DNA of 23,246 bases. It comes from a virus. Both the position numbers and the translations under genes were made by a program. Positions within the stretch are counted from its first letter, which is position 1, and each line of letters begins with the position of its first letter. The notes beneath the pieces are model-generated. The model saw nothing but the letters and a program-made list of their open reading frames with translations. It was not told the DNA's origin and ran no database searches. Location of the stretch: the IMG/VR virus record IMGVR_UViG_3300029908_000152, positions 1 to 23,246 of that record; one strand, given 5' to 3'. This document shows positions 15,084 to 21,443 of the stretch, piece by piece.

Positions 15084-16595
15084 ATGTCAGGACGAACTCA
15101 AATTTATGGTGATCAAATTGTGGCTGGGGGTATTTCTGATTTAGAAATATCTGCAACTGCAGCTATTCAGATTAGCAAGATATCTCTTAATTCTGATCTT
15201 CTTCCTCTTACAAATAATTCTCAATCTTTGGGCAATGCTGCTGATACGTTTGAGAATTTATATCTGAAGACAGGACTTATATTACAACAGACTGGTATTG
15301 GCACAAATGGTATAACCCTCAAATCCCCGGCATCGGTTACTTCGTATAGTTTGGTATTCCCAAGTGCTCAAGCTACAGGTATTGAGGTATTACAAAATGA
15401 TGGATCTGGAAATCTTTCCTGGGTAGTTGGTGGCGGTGTTGGTTTTAGAGAAGATTATGTAGTAGGAACTCCCCTAAATAATTACACAGGGTCAACTACA
15501 GTTTTTAATCTAGTTAATTCCTATAATGTTGGAGGTCATACTTTACTTGTTATCTATGATGGTGTGACAATGACCCCAAGTGCAACTGTTGACTATGTGG
15601 AGACAAATAGTACTACAGTTACTTTTGATTATGCCTTGGTAGTCGGGTTGAAAGTTAGTTTTATATTCTCGCAACCCCCCTCTTCTACATCTGGCATTGT
15701 AAATAGTGGTACTACAGGGCAGATAGCTTATTATGCTTCTGGAGGCACAACTTTAAGTGGTGCGAATCTTTCGTCCATTAGTGTAACATCCATTACAGGT
15801 ACAGCCAATGAAGTTATTACTTCTGCTTCAACTGGAGCAGTTACTTTAAGTCTTCCCCAAGCCATTGCTACAACGTCTTCTCCAACATTTTCTTCATTAA
15901 CCCTATCCAATCCTCTAGCAATATCTAGTGGAGGTACAGGAAAAACTACTCTTTCTGCATTTGTTCCAACCATTCAAAAATTTACAAGTAGTAGTGGTAC
16001 ATATACTACTCCAGCAGGTGTTACATGGATTAGAGTAAGAATGGTTGGTGGAGGAGGGGGTGGGGGTGGTAGTGGAAGTGGATTTGGTGGTACGGGTGGA
16101 ACAGGTGGAAATTCAACATTTGGCACCTCATTGCTCGTTGCCAATGGGGGGGTTGGTGGTACTGATCAAAACCCTGGGCTTGGAGGCACTGGTGGAACTG
16201 CTTCTCTCGGTAGTGGACCCATAGGACTTAATTTGTCAGGGGGTCAGGGAGGAGATGGTAGTGCTGGAACTACTGCTGGTATAAATTATGTTGGCGGTAA
16301 TGGGGCAGCTTCAGCTTTTGGTGGTTCAGGTGGTGCCGGGTCTGAACAAGCTGGACACGCAGCTTCGACTAATACAGGTGGTGGCGGCGGTGGTGCAGGT
16401 GCAACGTCATCATCCGTATTTGGTGCTGGTGGAGGTGGATCGGGTGGATTTATTGATGCTCTGATTGTGAGTCCAACAACCACCTATTCTTACGTGGTAG
16501 GAGCAGCTGGAGCAGCTGGAACTGCTGGAACGAGTGGGTTTGCTGGTGGGGCAGGTGGAAGTGGCATTATTATTGTTGAAGAGTATTATATTTAA
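15084..16595 (+). CDS. Tail-fibre protein with polyglycine-rich tip
   Basis: A 503-residue protein with AAAGG before the ATG at 15084. The N-terminus (TQIYGDQIVAGGISDLEI) is a fibre-type start. Residues about 60-115 hold LQNDGSGNLSW and about 235-280 hold SLPQAIATTSSPTF, both shared with the 16822-17796 protein. Around residues 125-195 a hairpin module (LLVIYDGVTMTPSATVDY) recurs. From residue about 295 to the end lies a glycine-rich domain (WIRVRMVGGGGGGGGSG, then many Gly-Gly-X turns) closing with IIIVEEYYI. Glycine-rich tips of this type occur in phage adhesins, where packed polyglycine helices display variable loops that recognise the host. I infer it is a receptor-binding fibre. Confidence 0.85.
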   Translation: MSGRTQIYGDQIVAGGISDLEISATAAIQISKISLNSDLLPLTNNSQSLGNAADTFENLYLKTGLILQQTGIGTNGITLKSPASVTSYSLVFPSAQATGIEVLQNDGSGNLSWVVGGGVGFREDYVVGTPLNNYTGSTTVFNLVNSYNVGGHTLLVIYDGVTMTPSATVDYVETNSTTVTFDYALVVGLKVSFIFSQPPSSTSGIVNSGTTGQIAYYASGGTTLSGANLSSISVTSITGTANEVITSASTGAVTLSLPQAIATTSSPTFSSLTLSNPLAISSGGTGKTTLSAFVPTIQKFTSSSGTYTTPAGVTWIRVRMVGGGGGGGGSGSGFGGTGGTGGNSTFGTSLLVANGGVGGTDQNPGLGGTGGTASLGSGPIGLNLSGGQGGDGSAGTTAGINYVGGNGAASAFGGSGGAGSEQAGHAASTNTGGGGGGAGATSSSVFGAGGGGSGGFIDALIVSPTTTYSYVVGAAGAAGTAGTSGFAGGAGGSGIIIVEEYYI

Positions 16596-16643
16596 AGACT
16601 ACAATTACACAAATTTGTTTACAACTTACATTGATTTATTCGG

Positions 16644-16841
16644 ATGGCTCGAATGCAAATGACATGGTTTGCTGGTTCTTTTTCATCTCAGGAAGCACTT
16701 GATGCATGGCTTAATGATGAGAAAACTAGACCCTATTGGAATTCGCAGACACAAACGCAGATCGATGATAAAAGTACCACAATAGTTGAAAATTTTAGCA
16801 TCGAGATAAAGGTAAATAATTATGTCAAAAACACTTATTGA
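16644..16841 (+). CDS. Small hypothetical protein between two fibre genes
   Basis: A 65-residue ORF with three possible in-frame starts (16644, 16653, 16659) and no good ribosome binding site. It fills most of the 226-base gap between two fibre genes and overlaps the start of the next by 20 bases. The sequence is not low-complexity (MTWFAGSFSSQEALDAWLND, then a Gln/Thr-rich part, then a strand FSIEIKV). The overlap and composition make it plausible as a coding gene, though it could be a chance frame. No family recognised. Confidence 0.5.
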   Translation: MARMQMTWFAGSFSSQEALDAWLNDEKTRPYWNSQTQTQIDDKSTTIVENFSIEIKVNNYVKNTY

Positions 16842-17796
16842 TCCATCACTTTTAGCAACTACAATTCCAACAAGCATAGGTGGAACAGGTCAAACTACCT
16901 ATACTGATGGTCAATTACTCATCGGGGATAGTTCTACTAACGGATTGGATAAAGCTACAATTACAGGAACATCCAATCAAGTAATTATTACTAATGGCCA
17001 TGGGAGTATTACTCTTTCTTTACCACAGGCAATTGCAACAACATCTTCACCAACTTTTGCATGTGTTTATGCTACTGTTTTAATACAAGCAGCTACTTTA
17101 CAAGGAAAAAGTGAAATAATTGCTGGAGTTGGTGGTAGTAGTACTGGGCAACTCTTACTTGAAAATGCATCAAATTCTAATTTTGTGACTATTAGTGCTC
17201 CTACTGTTACTACTAGTTATTCATTAGCCTTACCTGTAGCTCAAGGTGGGGCAAGTACTTTACTTCAAAATGATGGATCTGGGAATCTTTCTTGGGCAAA
17301 TACACTATCCATAACCCGTATGACCCTGAATGGGAATTTAAGTTTTACTAATACAGCCACAGAGGGAATTTTAGGTACTGTAACGAATGATAGTGCTGCA
17401 GCAGGTAATGTGGGAGAGTACGTCAAATCTACTACAGCCACTGGTACAGCCGTTAGCTTTCCCGCGACTGGTGCCTATGGTGACATATGCAGCATAGCTT
17501 TGTCAGCGGGTGACTGGGACGTGACGGGTGTCGCGGTTTTCCATCTTAACGGTGCCACCATGACCGGAATTGGGATGGGTATCTCGGTCAACGCTGGGAA
17601 CATACCGGCGGGACTCGTGGAGGGTGATTCAAGCCTCAATCTGCCCCCTGCTCCAACGTCGGATGAGTCAGGAACCCTGCCAGCCGTTCGCATATCGTTG
17701 GCATCCCCCGGTAACGCATACTTGAAATTTATCGGATTGTACTCCGGTGGACCCCCACAAGCATATGGGCGAATATCTGCAAGAAGGGTGAGATAA
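16822..17796 (+). CDS. Tail-fibre protein with GC-rich receptor-binding-type C-terminal domain
   Basis: A 324-residue protein with AAAGG before the ATG at 16822. Residues 1-190 share modules with the upstream fibre: GGTGQTTYTDGQLLIGDSST, ITLSLPQAIATTSSPTF, and LLQNDGSGNLSW. Residues about 193-324 (from GNVGEYVKSTTATGTAVSF through SAGDWDVTGVAVFHLNG to the end) match a C-terminal domain common on phage and prophage tail fibres from many bacteria. Its DNA is far richer in GC (about 57% over 17461-17760 by hand count, against about 30% in 17161-17220) and uses C- or G-ending codons. I infer a recently acquired receptor-binding domain joined to a resident fibre shaft. Confidence 0.85.
   Translation: MSKTLIDPSLLATTIPTSIGGTGQTTYTDGQLLIGDSSTNGLDKATITGTSNQVIITNGHGSITLSLPQAIATTSSPTFACVYATVLIQAATLQGKSEIIAGVGGSSTGQLLLENASNSNFVTISAPTVTTSYSLALPVAQGGASTLLQNDGSGNLSWANTLSITRMTLNGNLSFTNTATEGILGTVTNDSAAAGNVGEYVKSTTATGTAVSFPATGAYGDICSIALSAGDWDVTGVAVFHLNGATMTGIGMGISVNAGNIPAGLVEGDSSLNLPPAPTSDESGTLPAVRISLASPGNAYLKFIGLYSGGPPQAYGRISARRVR
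17401..17793 (+). other. GC-rich, compositionally foreign segment encoding the fibre tip
   Basis: Hand counts give 171 G+C in the 300 bases 17461-17760. The change starts around 17400-17460 inside the reading frame and ends with the stop codon, where AT-rich sequence returns at once. The coding frame is unbroken across the junction. Confidence 0.85.
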
Positions 17797-17841
17797 TTTA
17801 AACCTTCCAACAGCTCAAGGTAGAATAAATCAAAGTAGTAG

Positions 17842-17870
17842 TTGCAAATATCACAAAGATATGATAAACT
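17842..17870 (+). promoter_or_regulatory. Extended -10 sigma70-type promoter for the small coiled-coil gene
   Basis: TTGCAA (17842-17847), a 17-base spacer, TG one base before the -10, and TAAACT (17865-17870). It lies in the gap between two genes. Unlike the two endonuclease promoters, about 35 bases of leader with a good AGGAG precede the ATG at 17912. Confidence 0.75.
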
Positions 17871-17911
17871 AAAACAGTAGGAGTATATACATAATAAATA
17901 GGAGAAAAGAA

Positions 17912-18172
17912 ATGAATCCAAGTGATGAAATTAAAGCAGTTGAGGCAGAGGTTGTTGGAGAAGTTAAGAAAGTTGAGGAAGTAGTAGTTAGCGAAGCAGA
18001 AAAGATTAAAGCTGCGGCCATTGCTCAGAAAGAAAATTTTGCAAAGCAACTTGCTCAAGTAAAAACAGATATGACAAAACTTCAGCAAGATTTTGAGGCT
18101 AAAAAGATCCTTGGTGTACGTTTAGAAGGGGCAATCGAGTCGGTAGAAATTCTGCTAAAGTCTCTTAGCTAA
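17912..18172 (+). CDS. Small coiled-coil protein, monocistronic
   Basis: An 86-residue protein with AGGAG upstream of the ATG at 17912. Nearly the whole length is rich in Glu, Lys, Ala, Val and Gln with no prolines after residue 3, predicting one long helix or coiled coil. The final part (LEGAIESVEILLKSLS) is amphipathic. There is no signal or membrane segment. It has its own promoter (17842-17870) and is followed by a perfect 32-bp palindrome, so it forms an independent transcription unit between the fibre block and the neck/tail block. That suggests a need for different amounts or timing from the structural proteins. It resembles in general character the 254-454 product. Function unknown. 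Confidence 0.85.
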   Translation: MNPSDEIKAVEAEVVGEVKKVEEVVVSEAEKIKAAAIAQKENFAKQLAQVKTDMTKLQQDFEAKKILGVRLEGAIESVEILLKSLS

Positions 18173-18200
18173 AGATAATAAAAATTTCATTTAAATAGTT

Positions 18201-18232
18201 ATAATAGAGCCTTTTTAAAAAGGCTCTATTAT
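18201..18232. terminator. Perfect 32-bp palindrome, probable bidirectional terminator
   Basis: The 32 bases are their own exact reverse complement, forming a stem with a GAGCC/GGCTC core and A/T-rich flanks. It lies 28 bases after the stop of the coiled-coil gene. Only a modest T-rich tail (TATTATCATGTTT) follows. An intrinsic terminator is the simplest reading; a protein-binding palindrome is an alternative. Confidence 0.65.
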
Positions 18233-18294
18233 CATGTTTAAAAAATTCGAGGTAATGTTGTATTGTAAATAAAGGATATAAGAGGTAGATAACA

Positions 18295-18858
18295 ATGGGC
18301 GATTCTTTTCAAATCCTTCCAGATCAAAGTCAATTTGGGCCTAACAGTCTAGAATGGTATTTTCTTTCTATTAGAGAGAAGGACAAATGGCTTTTAAATC
18401 AATCAGGAGAACGAATTTTATTATATAAAAGACGCTATGAAGGGCAACGATGCCCCCTATGGGATTCTGTGCGCGGAACCAGTGCACAGCATTCTGACAA
18501 GGTTTGTTATGGGACAGGATGGATAGCTCCTGATGCTAATCTTACAGGACCAGATATCGGTGGTCCTTACTATGGATTCTTCCAACCTATCGAAATTGTT
18601 GTAAGTTTATTATCAAGTGGACCTGAAGATTTGGCACTTACAGATTATGGGCAGCAAAGAATTTTTAAACCTCATTCGTGGACGGCTCATGAGCCATTGA
18701 TCACGCCTGGGGATGTTTTTCAGAGGAGAAATGGGACAAAATTTATTGTAACAGAAGTATTTCTAAGAAGGTGGAAGCATTACGTTTTACATCAAGACTT
18801 AAATTTATCCGAGATTGAAAGAGGATCTATTTTGTATCAGATGCCCAATGGTTTATAA
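18295..18858 (+). CDS. Probable neck / head-tail connector type virion protein
   Basis: A 187-residue protein with GAGG nine bases before the ATG at 18295. Its centre carries RRYEGQRCPLWDSVRG followed by CYGTGW and a GGPYYGFFQPIEI segment (Cys53, Cys71). This 'CP.WD ... CYGTG ... GGYY.P' pattern is one I associate with phage virion proteins near the neck, where the cysteines may hold a metal. The C-terminal half has mixed strands, including RRNGTKFIVTEV. The product sits just ahead of the tail-terminator-like and sheath genes, which fits the usual order of neck then tail genes. The assignment is by pattern recall and context, with no search. Confidence 0.6.
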   Translation: MGDSFQILPDQSQFGPNSLEWYFLSIREKDKWLLNQSGERILLYKRRYEGQRCPLWDSVRGTSAQHSDKVCYGTGWIAPDANLTGPDIGGPYYGFFQPIEIVVSLLSSGPEDLALTDYGQQRIFKPHSWTAHEPLITPGDVFQRRNGTKFIVTEVFLRRWKHYVLHQDLNLSEIERGSILYQMPNGL

Positions 18859-18865
18859 ATAGTAG

Positions 18866-18894
18866 TTGCAAAATCAATATAAATATGATATACT
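18866..18894 (+). promoter_or_regulatory. Extended -10 sigma70-type promoter for the zinc-finger GIY-YIG endonuclease
   Basis: TTGCAA (18866-18871), a 17-base spacer, TG one base before the -10, and TATACT (18889-18894). The ATG at 18901 lies seven bases after the -10 element, at the expected transcription start, with exactly the same spacing as at 7613-7648. Confidence 0.8.
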
Positions 18895-18900
18895 AGTAGT

Positions 18901-19929
18901 ATGAGAGTTAAAATTCGTGGAATTTATAGAATTAGAAATAAACTAAATGGAAAAGTTTATATTGGATCTGCAGAAGATATAGTAAATAGATTTTATGGAC
19001 ATAAATCGATTTTGCATAAAAATAAGCATCACTCTATTCTCCTTCAAAGAGCTTGGAATAAGTACGGTGAAGACCAGTTTGTATTTAAAGTAATTGAGAA
19101 AGTTGAGAAGCCCCTAAGTCTTAGAAAAAGAGAACAATATTGGATTAATTTTTATGATGCAGCTAATCCTAAGAAAGGGTATAATAGAAGTCCCACCGCT
19201 GGAAGCAATAAACATTTAGTTGGAAAAACTAAACCAAAAAAGAAAGTTGAATGTAAGTATTGCAAGGAAGTATTTTATTTAACGCCTTTCAAGGTTAAAC
19301 GTATAAAATATTGTAGTGTTTCATGTCGAAATAAGGGAAGAGTTTTGGTTTATTTTAAACGGACAAGGGCTAGAATAAAATGTACAAATTGTAAAAGAGT
19401 CTTTATTGTAATGAAATTTCGTGCAAAAAGCCAAAAATTTTGCAGTAAAAAATGTTTTGGTAAGTTTCGAATAGGAACTAAATTATCTTTAAAGGTTCGT
19501 CGTAAAATTTCTAAAGCTTGTATGGGAAAAGGTGGTAAGATAACTAATCCCCCCGTGAAACATTTTTGTAAGATTTGCAATAAAGTTTTTTATAAAAGAC
19601 CTTCTTTAAAGGCAAAATGTTGCTCTGCAAAATGCCGATGTATTTTCATTAGAAAGACTACTCTGATAGAATGTAAGGGATGTAAGAAAATAACTAAATT
19701 ATTGCCCTACTTAGTTAAATCTGCCAATCAAAAGTTTTGCACAAATCGATGCTATCAAAAGTATCGTAGGAATTTTTTTAAATTAGTTACTTTAAAATGT
19801 AAAAAATGTAATAAGAAATTTATAAGACATATATCTAGAAAAGCTTTATTTTGTAGTAATAGTTGTTCAGTATCTTATAGACATGCAAGAAATAGACTAT
19901 TAAAAGGTATAAAAAATGGCAAATGCTAA
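18901..19929 (+). CDS. GIY-YIG homing endonuclease with an array of five CxxC...CxxxC zinc fingers
   Basis: A 342-residue protein. The nuclease core is at residues 1-95: GIY 7-9, YIG 20-22, Arg30 and Glu78 as catalytic candidates. The rest is a DNA-binding region of five cysteine units of form C-x2-C-x(14-18)-C-x3-C: 118/121/138/142, 161/164/181/185, 223/226/241/245, 258/261/280/284 and 300/303/318/322. A NUMOD3-like helix (KLSLKVRRKISKACMGKG) sits between units two and three. The protein is very basic. It should recognise a long DNA site. The start cannot be later because the GIY motif begins at residue 7. No ribosome binding site precedes it, so leaderless translation is likely. The last 14 bases overlap the start of the next gene. 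Confidence 0.9.
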   Translation: MRVKIRGIYRIRNKLNGKVYIGSAEDIVNRFYGHKSILHKNKHHSILLQRAWNKYGEDQFVFKVIEKVEKPLSLRKREQYWINFYDAANPKKGYNRSPTAGSNKHLVGKTKPKKKVECKYCKEVFYLTPFKVKRIKYCSVSCRNKGRVLVYFKRTRARIKCTNCKRVFIVMKFRAKSQKFCSKKCFGKFRIGTKLSLKVRRKISKACMGKGGKITNPPVKHFCKICNKVFYKRPSLKAKCCSAKCRCIFIRKTTLIECKGCKKITKLLPYLVKSANQKFCTNRCYQKYRRNFFKLVTLKCKKCNKKFIRHISRKALFCSNSCSVSYRHARNRLLKGIKNGKC

Positions 19930-21292
19930 TCCTTACCTTATTTTAAAACGTGTGCGTGATAGTGTAATTCTGGAACTTAGGGAATTATTCTCTCCTCAGA
20001 ATAATACTGCTGTAGTACCTCCATTTGAATTTAATTACATTGAATCAGCTGCTACAGGTTCAATTATGTTCTATGGTAATCCATCCATTGGGAATATGCT
20101 TACTATTGGACTAAATAATATTACATTTGGTACAGATGTTGCTATTGGTGCCACTCAGCAGATTACTCTTGCAAATTTGGTTGCCTATATTAATGCTCAC
20201 TCTTCAACTTTGCTAGTAGTAGCTACTACAAATAGTATCCCAAATAAAATTGCTCTTGTAGCTGTTACAACGGGTGTTGCGGGTAATTCAATTACTTTAG
20301 CAACTACTTCCACTGTGTTAAAAGTTTCTGCTCCTACTTTAACCCAAGGTGGACTATTCGATTTTGATAATTCAGAAATTTTTATATCAGATGCCATACC
20401 GCAGAACTATCAAGATTGGCCCTGTTTGATTGTTGATACTGCTAGTGCGTCTGAGACTCGTTATCTTGGCCCAGAGGATGCCTTTGAGTTAAAGAACTCC
20501 TCTAATGTAGTCACAACATCTGAAATATTTTCTAGCCTTGTTGTTAATGTGAATATTAAACTCTATGTAATTGATGATACATTGGCTAGGGATAAAATTC
20601 TAGATTTGATTTATAATAATATTTCAGAAATTAGAACTGTCCTAGCACAAAATGGCATTGAGATGATTGATCGTTCAATGCCTACTGAAACAAGAACGTT
20701 TCAAGATCAACGTCAATATATTACAAATAGTTTTATTTTAAGAGTTTATTGTGAATGGAGTGATAATCAGGAAATTACAAATATAACAAGTATTGGGATC
20801 TCTGTTCCAGTTCAAACAGCCCTTGCTCCAATTATAAATAGTCCTTTAAGTGCTTCCTATAGTCATGGTGTTCAATTTGTTGTAGATTCTGTGGTAGATG
20901 GCACTCATTTGAATGTTGAAAGTGCTACAGGAATGGCTAATGGAAACACAATTGTACAAGGTACGCATAGCACTACAATTATAAATATAATAGATAATAA
21001 TCATTTAGAAGTGGGAGATACAACTGGATGGGTTATAGGCATGGCTACAGATGCCTCAGTTAATTTGCCATTTAGCTATCAAATTACTGCTTTAAATAAT
21101 CCTACTTTACCATATGGATGGGTTGCTGTTCCACCTCCAGCAAGTCCAGTACTTCCTCCAGGATTGAGCCTGGACTCCTCCAATGGCCTTATAAGTGGTA
21201 TTCCTAGTGTTAATGGAACTTACTATATCACTTTATCTGCTTCTAATGCTACCGGAACAGGCACAGGTTCTCTTACTTTAACCGTTTCATAA
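19916..21292 (+). CDS. Tail-terminator-like protein with inserted domain and Ig-like (He_PIG-type) C-terminus
   Basis: A 458-residue protein whose ATG and AAAGG lie inside the end of the preceding endonuclease gene. Residues 1-40 and about 146-285 look like one domain (YLILKRVRDSVILELRELF; VNVNIKLYVIDDTLARDKIL; ITNSFILRVYCEW) of the type seen in tail completion or terminator proteins. Residues about 42-146 are a separate beta domain (IGATQQITLANLVAYINA, GVAGNSITLATT, LTQGG) interrupting it. The C-terminus (305-320 plus 386-458) is a putative-Ig domain with LPPGLSLDSSNGLISGIPSV and GTYYITLSASNATGTG. This domain is itself split at residues 322-384 by the DGTHL/GDTIVQG module. The gene directly precedes the sheath, which supports a tail role. 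Confidence 0.75.
   Translation: MANANPYLILKRVRDSVILELRELFSPQNNTAVVPPFEFNYIESAATGSIMFYGNPSIGNMLTIGLNNITFGTDVAIGATQQITLANLVAYINAHSSTLLVVATTNSIPNKIALVAVTTGVAGNSITLATTSTVLKVSAPTLTQGGLFDFDNSEIFISDAIPQNYQDWPCLIVDTASASETRYLGPEDAFELKNSSNVVTTSEIFSSLVVNVNIKLYVIDDTLARDKILDLIYNNISEIRTVLAQNGIEMIDRSMPTETRTFQDQRQYITNSFILRVYCEWSDNQEITNITSIGISVPVQTALAPIINSPLSASYSHGVQFVVDSVVDGTHLNVESATGMANGNTIVQGTHSTTIINIIDNNHLEVGDTTGWVIGMATDASVNLPFSYQITALNNPTLPYGWVAVPPPASPVLPPGLSLDSSNGLISGIPSVNGTYYITLSASNATGTGTGSLTLTVS
20879..21067 (+). other. DGTHL/NTIVQG beta module nested in an Ig-like domain
   Basis: Encodes residues 322-384 of the 19916-21292 product, between GVQF and SYQITALNNP. In ordinary putative-Ig domains those two motifs are adjacent, so the module looks inserted into a loop. 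Confidence 0.65.
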
Positions 21293-21443
21293 GTTAAGTA
21301 GATAACAATACTTATTAACAACAAAAGTATAATAAAATCTAATAGTATTAGGAGTACTGCGTCACACATAAAAACAGAATTTCTATTGCCTAATTTTTTG
21401 TAGAAAAATCGATTTAAAACTTAGTAGTTATAAGGAGATTCCT
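21293..21443. other. Intergenic leader before the tail sheath gene
   Basis: This 151-base gap is the longest non-coding leader before a virion gene here. It contains TATAAT at 21328-21333 without a recognisable -35, and TTGCCT at 21386-21391 without a well-spaced -10. AAGGAG at 21432-21437 is the sheath ribosome binding site. A phage-specific promoter may be present, but I cannot define it. Confidence 0.4.

Noticed and set aside
17475-18088. Two reverse-strand open frames (17475-17921 and 17798-18088)
   Set aside because: The first is antisense to the GC-rich fibre tip and the second to the coiled-coil gene. Both lack start signals, and the known promoter and ribosome binding site point the other way.
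18854-18861. TATAAATA, resembling a T4-type late promoter
   Set aside because: It occurs once in a useful position, within stop-codon sequence of an AT-rich genome, beside a far better sigma70-type promoter. Chance is likely.
21328-21333. TATAAT as a -10 element for the sheath gene
   Set aside because: No acceptable -35 at 16-18 bases and no TG extension. It is mentioned only as part of the leader description.
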